Of a stretch of 7,968 nucleotides of DNA, positions 3,247 to 7,968 are shown piece after piece. Under the pieces are notes generated by a model, which worked only from the letters and a program-made list of their open reading frames with translations, was not told where the DNA came from and ran no database searches. Source of the stretch: an uncultured Porphyromonadaceae bacterium (GTDB lineage Bacteria > Bacteroidota > Bacteroidia > Bacteroidales > Muribaculaceae); assembly GCA_905212215.1 (NCBI GenBank), contig CAJMDR010000077.1:1-7968 (forward strand). Direction: 5' to 3'. A program made the translations under genes and the position numbers. Position 1 is the first letter of the stretch. Each line of letters begins with the position of its first letter.

Positions 3247-3313
3247 AAGTCATAAGATTGAGAGAAAGTAAAAGAAAATCCCGATGCACACACACAGGGA
3301 TATTCAAGTGAAA

Positions 3314-3361
3314 ATGGCTAAAAAGACGAATTGTTCTTTTGATTATCGGGATGCTGATTGA
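3314..3361 (+). other. Mini-ORF downstream of the copy 2 promoter
   Basis: A 15-codon frame (starting MAKKTNCSF, stop TGA at 3359-3361) is the first ATG-initiated reading frame of reasonable context about 90 nt after the copy 2 promoter, with the A-rich lead GTGAAA. It may be the stub of a gene lost when the element was rearranged, or noise. No family is recognised. The remainder of 3247-3393 holds no other supported feature. Confidence 0.2.
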
Positions 3362-3393
3362 GTTTGGTTGAAGTAATTGTTATATCGGATTAA

Positions 3394-3430
3394 GGCTGTC
3401 CCGACATCATGGGTATGTGCCGGGACAGCC
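3394..3430 (-). terminator. Terminator at the end of the minus-strand mobile-element operon
   Basis: GGCTGTCCCG (3394-3403) pairs perfectly over 10 bp with CGGGACAGCC (3421-3430) around a 17-nt loop, 6 bp beyond the stop of the H1-like gene. The minus-strand downstream sequence is A/T-rich but has no clean T run. Its place at the end of a run of closely spaced minus-strand genes makes it the probable operon terminator. Confidence 0.65.
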
Positions 3431-3436
3431 GGATGA

Positions 3437-3619
3437 TCAGTCTTTGTTGTTGGATGCTTCAAGCGACAGCTTGCGGAAGCGCTTGAGCAACGGCTCCAGT
3501 TCAAGCGAGGCGCGGCGGGCCCGGAGACCGGCGGCTTTGTTGCCCTTTTCAAGCTGGGCGTCTGCGTTTCTGATGAATGTGTCTCCGATAGTGGAAATCT
3601 GTTCAAGTAATTCTTTCAT
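3437..3619 (-). CDS. Histone H1-like (Hc1-type) DNA-binding protein
   Basis: The protein has 60 aa from the chosen ATG (MKELLEQISTIGDTFIRN); the frame extends to 3670, but that start would overlap the upstream gene. Residues about 20-60 (QLEKGNKAAGLRARRASLEL, then a segment rich in Lys, Arg and Leu) match the small Bacteroidetes histone H1-like family, whose members have roughly 55-65 residues and carry the KGNKAAG.RARK.SLE pattern. It is basic and helical and is expected to bind DNA non-specifically as a nucleoid protein. It is the last gene of the operon, 31 nt after the lipoprotein gene. Carriage of a chromatin protein by a mobile element is often seen as a way to cover or quiet incoming DNA; that role is inference. 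Confidence 0.75.
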   Translation of the reverse strand: MKELLEQISTIGDTFIRNADAQLEKGNKAAGLRARRASLELEPLLKRFRKLSLEASNNKD

Positions 3620-3650
3620 TATCTTCTGTGAGGTTTTGTAAGTTAGTTGG

Positions 3651-4193
3651 TTATAAGAGAGGTATTTCAAATGAGTTCACAACACATGTGGCGTCCTTGT
3701 CAAGAATGAACCAGTATTCGGAACGATATGGCTTGCCGCTTTCAGACTGAGCCTCATACTCAATCTTGACTTTCCATCCGTTGAAAGGCTTTTTCTCCTT
3801 GTTAGCCGGATCATCGAATCTTACGAGGCTGCGGAGAATGGACACAGCCGACATCTGACGTTCCATCAGCTCGGTCATCTCCTTGTTCTCGAAGTCGATG
3901 TTCTCCATGTTGTCGGTTTCAGCCATGACTTTCTGATTGATTTTGAGCATTGCCATGGCTATGTTCATCTGCTCGTTCTGAGTGACATAATCGCGCCCGA
4001 ATACACTGTCAGGCTTGCTGACAGCCTTGATTTTGACAGTCTCCGGACAATCGACACAGGCGAGAAGAGATTTCTCGGCGACAGACTTGGCTCGCTCCTT
4101 GGGATTATTGCTACATCCGATGGCGAAGAAGATGCTGCCCCAAATGATGACACCGCTTATCAGCAGTATCGTCAGTTTCATTCCCGGCTTCAT
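3651..4193 (-). CDS. Putative lipoprotein of the mobile element (180 aa)
   Basis: The N-terminus has a short basic region, a hydrophobic stretch (LTILLISGVIIWGSIFFAIG) and a lipobox-like FAIG-C with Cys27, so it is probably lipidated and anchored in the cell envelope. A start at Met5 is equally possible. The mature part is hydrophilic, with a Glu/Met-rich helical segment (about 75-115) and a C-terminal region with a beta-like pattern (WKVKIEYEAQSESGKPYRSE, then YWFILDKD). No enzyme motif is seen. Its ATG overlaps (ATGA) the stop of the restored reading frame of the zinc-ribbon gene, a sign of translational coupling. Function unknown; an envelope accessory of conjugation or an entry-exclusion factor would fit, without direct evidence. 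Confidence 0.75.
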   Translation of the reverse strand: MKPGMKLTILLISGVIIWGSIFFAIGCSNNPKERAKSVAEKSLLACVDCPETVKIKAVSKPDSVFGRDYVTQNEQMNIAMAMLKINQKVMAETDNMENIDFENKEMTELMERQMSAVSILRSLVRFDDPANKEKKPFNGWKVKIEYEAQSESGKPYRSEYWFILDKDATCVVNSFEIPLL

Positions 4194-4728
4194 ATCTTTA
4201 CAATCTGGAGTTTGTCGGGAGAAAGACCGAGACGCTTGCGATAGACAGAGCCGTCATCCCGGTACATTTCCAGTTCATTTGAGGTGATTCCCTTCTCGCA
4301 GATTTCCTGGCAAGAGTCAGCTGATGACCGCCGATGTTTCTCCATATAGAGAAGCTGCACGGGGCCGTAGGGTGATGGAAGTTTGAGCAGTTGAACGCCC
4401 GGCTTCCGACACGGATGTCACCGCCGCAGTGCGGGCATTTTCCGATTACAGACTGCATGTTGACGCTTCCGTCATCGCCCAGTTCGAGAACGGTCGGGAA
4501 AGTCTTTCCCTCCTTAGTGGCGAAACCGTCAAGCATGATGCGTCGTGCGGAGAGTAGTTCGGCGATCTCCTCGTCCGACATCTTTCGGTTGCCGAGGATG
4601 CCGTTTATATTCAGACAGCAAGTAGGATTGTCACTTATGTTGTTCTCACATCGGTATCCCTTGCAGGTCTTGACAACGTTGCCGCCGCACAACGGGCAGC
4701 GTCCAACGATTTTCTTTTCTGTTTCCAT
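4190..4728 (-). pseudogene. Zinc-ribbon protein with a frameshift near its C-terminus
   Basis: Two topoisomerase-type zinc ribbons are visible: CPLCGG (11-16) with Cys27 and Cys37/38, and CPHCGG (98-103) with Cys114 and Cys124 followed by FSIWRNIGGHQLT. Between them is a helical region starting SDEEIAELLSARRIMLDGFA. Such ribbons bind nucleic acid. After residue 140, near 4307-4311, the frame reads into low-quality sequence ending at 4198. The next frame reads QEICEKGITSNELEMYRDDG onward to VYRKRLGLSPDKLQIVKI and stops at 4190-4192, overlapping the next ATG. Restoring one C in GCCAGG gives a smooth 179-aa protein, so a 1-bp deletion in a CCC run, or a sequencing error, is the simplest reading. 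The core with both ribbons remains intact, so the protein may still work. Confidence 0.75.
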
Positions 4729-4757
4729 AGTGATATAAAAGTGTGTTTTCGTTTGAT

Positions 4758-5489
4758 TTATCTAAGTAAATAGATGGTGTTCCATTCCATTATAAGTCCG
4801 TTGATAATGTTCTTGCCGGACATTACAGAAGCCCATCCTTCGGGGTCGAGAGAGAACCACAGGTCGTTCCATGAAAGAGTCCTGACCTGCCATGCGAGAA
4901 TAAAGAGGTCTGTATTGATTGCCTCCAATCTCGTCACTACTTCATTGGCTATGTAGTATCGCTCGGCCGAATTGAGAAGATTGACCTTATGCTTCTCAGT
5001 ATTACCCTCCATATTAGTCACGTCGTAGGTACCGGAAGTGACAAGCTGTTTCATGAAAGGATATAGAGCAGCCATCTGGGCGGCGGCATCGGTAAGTTCA
5101 TCTGATACAAGAGCGGCGATTGCCGTGCCTTTCAGATTTCCCTTGACAGACTTGCGAAGCAGGTCGCAGTTCTTGGGAATTTCGGTCACCACAAGCTCGG
5201 CGGCACGCTTTATCTGATAAAGATTCTGCATTGCTCCCTGAGCGTTGGAGAGATATTCGAGCATCTTGTTCTCGACATTGTGTACACGGTCAAGCGCCAC
5301 AGTCACGGCGGCCTCTGCCGCTATGATTTTCTCCTGAGTGGTCTTTCTCTTCTTGTGGATGCTTTTCAGCTCCTCCGTCTGGAGAATGACAGTGGCCGTC
5401 AATGTCGGGTCTGTCTGCTGGGCCATAGAGGGAAAGCCATTCATCAAGCAGCTCAGAGATATGACGAGGGCGACAGCACCTTTTTTCAT
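4758..5489 (-). CDS. Secreted helical protein, possibly a conjugation (VirB5/TrbJ-like) component
   Basis: Started at MKKGAVALVISLSCLMNGF it has a clear signal peptide with cleavage likely after SMA, before QQTDP (243 aa); an upstream ATG at 5504 adds five residues that fit a signal peptide less well. The mature protein is mostly helical, with a coiled-coil-like region rich in Lys, Glu and Ala (KSIHKKRKTTQEKIIAAEAA, then DRVHNVENKMLEYLSNAQGA), and ends in Trp-rich sequence. A secreted coiled-coil protein among mobile-element genes resembles the periplasmic VirB5/TrbJ class of conjugation proteins, but I see no diagnostic motif. It lies 18 nt after the Toprim gene and 29 nt before the zinc-ribbon gene. 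Confidence 0.75.
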   Translation of the reverse strand: MKKGAVALVISLSCLMNGFPSMAQQTDPTLTATVILQTEELKSIHKKRKTTQEKIIAAEAAVTVALDRVHNVENKMLEYLSNAQGAMQNLYQIKRAAELVVTEIPKNCDLLRKSVKGNLKGTAIAALVSDELTDAAAQMAALYPFMKQLVTSGTYDVTNMEGNTEKHKVNLLNSAERYYIANEVVTRLEAINTDLFILAWQVRTLSWNDLWFSLDPEGWASVMSGKNIINGLIMEWNTIYLLR

Positions 5490-5507
5490 AATCGGACATA
5501 TCATAAA

Positions 5508-6692
5508 TTATAGTTTTAATGATGATTTACGTTGTTCGGCAAGGTTAGAATCTCGGTCAGACTTGTTCGGAGTAATGATTGGAGCCATAGGCTTGTTCAT
5601 CAGGCAGTCGTTCCAGTCCTTGAAAGCCTTGGGAGGTGTCCATTGTCCCATCTTGTAGCGGATGGAAAGACTGGCGCTGACCTGCGGAATGATTGACCTT
5701 TCAGTGTCAACATCAATGGTCCTCCCCTTGGCTTCCACTTTCAGACCATTGTCAGTCTTGGTGATTTTGAGAGGGATATTCTCCAGCAGAGCCATGATGC
5801 GGAGACCATAGACACGTCCGGCAAGGTCATTGTCGAAGCAGTCAAAGGCTCTCGCATTGGGGAACCGCTCCATCACTCCGGTAATCTGTCTGTCGGAAAA
5901 TGTGCCTCCAAGGGAAACAAGAGCGATATTGTCACTTAGCTGGGCCCGGTTCATCTGGTAGAAGGCTATGGCGTCAAAGGCCGACTCGCAGAAGAACACC
6001 GTCTTCACAAGACCATTGTTTCCCCCTGACAGGTCAGCGACCCAGGCTGCGGACGATGAGTTGGTGCCTGCCGCTTTCGACTTATAGCCGCCCAAGCCGC
6101 GTATCTCGTAGCCCTTGACCGTGGAATCGCAGGCCTCGGTATAAGGGAAACCGATGTTGTAGCCGTCGAAATTCTCATTCTTCGTGTCGCGGATAAGCGA
6201 GATGAAGGGAGCGAGGCTTCTAACCGTTTCATCAGCAATGCCACGCTGAGAGAATATCTTTGGTATCCGTTCCGGATTCACCGGTTTCACCTCATACCTC
6301 GACTTGTCGAACACATGGCTGGTCCGGGCCGAATTGACATAATCCCTGTCCTCCTTATACTCCGGCTCGGGCATATTGGCGAAGCGTGCCAGAACCTTGG
6401 CTATCTTCTGCCATTCATCCTTGCCGGTGACAAAGAAGGAATCAAGATTCTCGCGTATGAGCGTCACCACGTCACCCTTGCTGCCGTCACGACGGAAGAA
6501 GGTCTGTGCGGCCTTGTTTCGGGGATTGCTCACGATGATGGTGTCACGCTTGTTGGCGCCGTCACCGAGTACAAGCTCAATGTATCTGCCCACACCCGCC
6601 TTGCGGTCGAGGCGGTAGCCGAGCGAATAGGCAACATCGTCAATGCCGACACGCGATTTCAGATTCTTGAAATTTACTTTGTAATCAGCCAT
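5508..6692 (-). CDS. DUF3991/Toprim primase-like protein
   Basis: The 394-aa protein begins MADYKVNFKNLKSRVGIDDV and has an N-terminal region typical of DUF3991 primase-like proteins (about 10-110: AYSLGYRLDRKAG, a GRYIEL strand, FFRRDGSKGDVVTLI). The central-to-C-terminal part is a Toprim fold: Glu236 in VFFCESAFDAI and the acidic pair Asp287/Asp289 in FDCFDNDLAG, the metal-binding signature of DnaG-type primases and topoisomerases. A KDWND motif (358-362) is near the C-terminus, as in related mobile-element proteins. No zinc-binding cysteines are seen at the N-terminus. Such proteins are found next to antirestriction genes on Bacteroidales conjugative elements and probably prime or process the single strand that enters the recipient. 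The ArdC-like gene ends 11 nt upstream. Confidence 0.85.
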   Translation of the reverse strand: MADYKVNFKNLKSRVGIDDVAYSLGYRLDRKAGVGRYIELVLGDGANKRDTIIVSNPRNKAAQTFFRRDGSKGDVVTLIRENLDSFFVTGKDEWQKIAKVLARFANMPEPEYKEDRDYVNSARTSHVFDKSRYEVKPVNPERIPKIFSQRGIADETVRSLAPFISLIRDTKNENFDGYNIGFPYTEACDSTVKGYEIRGLGGYKSKAAGTNSSSAAWVADLSGGNNGLVKTVFFCESAFDAIAFYQMNRAQLSDNIALVSLGGTFSDRQITGVMERFPNARAFDCFDNDLAGRVYGLRIMALLENIPLKITKTDNGLKVEAKGRTIDVDTERSIIPQVSASLSIRYKMGQWTPPKAFKDWNDCLMNKPMAPIITPNKSDRDSNLAEQRKSSLKL

Positions 6693-6703
6693 GATGTGAT
6701 TGG

Positions 6704-7968
6704 TCAGATGCTTAAAGATTTGGACTTCGCCACAGATTTGCCGATGCCGGCAATCTCGGATTCGTACTGCTTGCGGGCGGTCATGTTCAGGAACGATTCC
6801 TTGTCCTTCACGTCCGTAAGCTGGAAATAGGTTCTGGCAGTTGACTTCTCGATAGGCTTTATGCCGAGGTCAACACCATCGTATGAGGCGCGTATGGCAT
6901 AGTCACCTGAGCGGGTCTTGAAGATAGCAGCGTTCCTGAACGGCACCTCCTCATTCGGGTCTGACGGTAGCCACGGGTCATTTTTTGCGAGATACGGCTG
7001 TTCGCCCAGAGCGAGACGCTGGTTATCCACATGGTCAAGTATCAGGTCGGAAGCCTTGTTGACATCTGCCATGATGGAGACGATGAACTTCGGCTCCTGT
7101 TTGAGAACACCAATCCAAGAATCAAGATAAGCGGCGGAGTTGTCGGTTATCTTCGAGTCAAAACCCATGGAATGACTTATCATAGCTGCCGTAAGCTCGG
7201 CAACTAATTCCTCCTTGGCATACTTCGGGTCTCCGAACTTACCGCCCATCTCACGGTTGAGACGTTCCGGTGTCATCGTCGAGTGAGTCATCTCATGAAG
7301 CATGGTGGAATAAAACTCCATGCCGTCACGATAAATCTCATCGGGTGTCGAGCCGGTGTTGAACTGTGCCTTCATCGGAAGCACCACCACGTCACGCGAG
7401 GGAGAATAATAGGCTCCACTTTCGCGTTTGTCTGCCTGTATGGGGCAAAGCCAGCCCTGCTGCTGTATCATGCGGTCGAGTGCGGCATGGGCATACATGC
7501 CCTGCGTATCGCGCAATTCAGGCACCTTGAACTTGTCAAGAAGCTTCTGGACACGCTCCGGCTGGACCTCACGCAGATTGGTCTGGTCGATGTTAAAGAC
7601 GGGAAAAGCCTTGACGAAAGGAATGACATCGAGATTCTTGCGCTCCTCTTTACTCATAGCCTTGTACTCGTCCGAGCTTATCTTCTTGCCGTCCTTGTCC
7701 TTGACCATCATATCCCAGTAGACAACCGGAAATGCCTTTTCGCCGTTCAGGACATGAGCCTTGAGATTGTGGGCCTGATTGAACGTTAGATATACGGGCA
7801 GTTCATATCCCTTGGCGGCAGTTTGCAGCTGAAGGAAGAAGGAGTTGGAGCCGGAATAGTTGCGGCCGCCAACTTTCTGGGGAAGCCCGGCAAAGCCGGA
7901 ACCACCGCCAATCCATCCCTGTTCCCAGTCGGACGCCTTCATCTGCTCCATGCGCTCGATCATCATCT
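6704..7968 (-). CDS. ArdC-like antirestriction protein with zincin metallopeptidase domain (5' end outside window)
   Basis: At least 420 residues are present and the frame is still open at the window edge, so the N-terminus is probably missing. Residues about 1-150 match the ArdC N-terminal ssDNA-binding domain (GWIGGGSGFAGLPQKVGGRN, YSGSNSFFLQL, LTFNQAHNLKAHV, GEKAFPVVYW). Residues about 155-300 form a zincin-like peptidase: HEMTH at 224-228 is the HExxH zinc site with catalytic Glu225, and the downstream KEELVAELTAAM helix (251-262) offers the third ligand. The C-terminal ~90 residues, beginning near AIFKTRSGDYAIRASYDGVD, look like a separate small domain. ArdC proteins are transferred with or made early from conjugating DNA and shield it from restriction. 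It is the most upstream gene seen of the minus-strand operon. Confidence 0.88.
   Translation of the reverse strand, partial: MMIERMEQMKASDWEQGWIGGGSGFAGLPQKVGGRNYSGSNSFFLQLQTAAKGYELPVYLTFNQAHNLKAHVLNGEKAFPVVYWDMMVKDKDGKKISSDEYKAMSKEERKNLDVIPFVKAFPVFNIDQTNLREVQPERVQKLLDKFKVPELRDTQGMYAHAALDRMIQQQGWLCPIQADKRESGAYYSPSRDVVVLPMKAQFNTGSTPDEIYRDGMEFYSTMLHEMTHSTMTPERLNREMGGKFGDPKYAKEELVAELTAAMISHSMGFDSKITDNSAAYLDSWIGVLKQEPKFIVSIMADVNKASDLILDHVDNQRLALGEQPYLAKNDPWLPSDPNEEVPFRNAAIFKTRSGDYAIRASYDGVDLGIKPIEKSTARTYFQLTDVKDKESFLNMTARKQYESEIAGIGKSVAKSKSLSI

Noticed and set aside
6315..6830. Long plus-strand frames opposite the Toprim and ArdC-like genes (also 7283-7789)
   Set aside because: They are shadows of well-supported minus-strand genes with recognisable domains.

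Overview
The window reads as part of a Bacteroidales mobile element, probably an integrative conjugative element or conjugative plasmid of a gut Bacteroides/Parabacteroides/Muribaculaceae-type host. Three things support this. Promoter-like sites match the Bacteroidetes TTG-N19-21-TAnnTTTG pattern and lack Shine-Dalgarno sequences. A minus-strand cargo operon carries an ArdC-like antirestriction metallopeptidase, a DUF3991/Toprim primase-like protein, secreted and lipoprotein components, a zinc-ribbon protein and a histone H1-like protein. The regulator at 467-880 resembles the N-terminus of the WYL-type regulators common in Bacteroides.

Layout. 1-440: plus-strand regulatory leader with two promoter-like sites (25-60 and 114-144), a 46-codon ORF (177-317), a Rho-independent terminator with a T7 tract (349-380) and an 11-bp inverted repeat flanking that terminator. 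467-880: short regulator with a WYL-family N-terminus but no WYL domain. 882-924: strong hairpin between convergent transcripts. 932-1519: seven tightly packed minus-strand tRNA genes, in transcription order Ser-GCT, Phe-GAA, Trp-CCA, Tyr-GTA, Arg-ACG, Met-CAT, Cys-GCA. 1535-1602: array promoter with a perfect palindrome and an A/T-rich upstream tract. 1706-2438: two small hypothetical genes (minus). 2439-3390: gene-poor, with two copies of a ~125-bp repeat bracketing a short plus-strand transcription unit. 3394-7968: the minus-strand mobile-element operon, whose zinc-ribbon gene is frameshifted.

Main result. The 46-codon leader ORF is dominated, after its first 11 codons, by exactly the codons read by the seven neighbouring tRNAs: 28 of its last 35 codons are Trp, Arg(CGN), Tyr, Ser(AGY), Cys, Phe or Met, and all six Ser codons there are AGY, the only Ser codons a GCT anticodon reads. 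It is followed by a terminator and then the short regulator, and its distal promoter shares a spaced block (TACGCAGATAG-N17-TAAYTTTGCAGT) with the tRNA-array promoter. I infer a tRNA-shortage sensor. Ribosomes stalled for lack of these tRNAs would change leader folding, allow readthrough into the regulator, and switch on the replacement tRNA array, for example during attack by host anticodon nucleases. Composition, promoters, terminator and palindromes are read directly from the sequence; the circuit is inference. The main rival explanation is that an Ala-rich minus-strand ORF is the real gene and the leader is its codon-aligned shadow.
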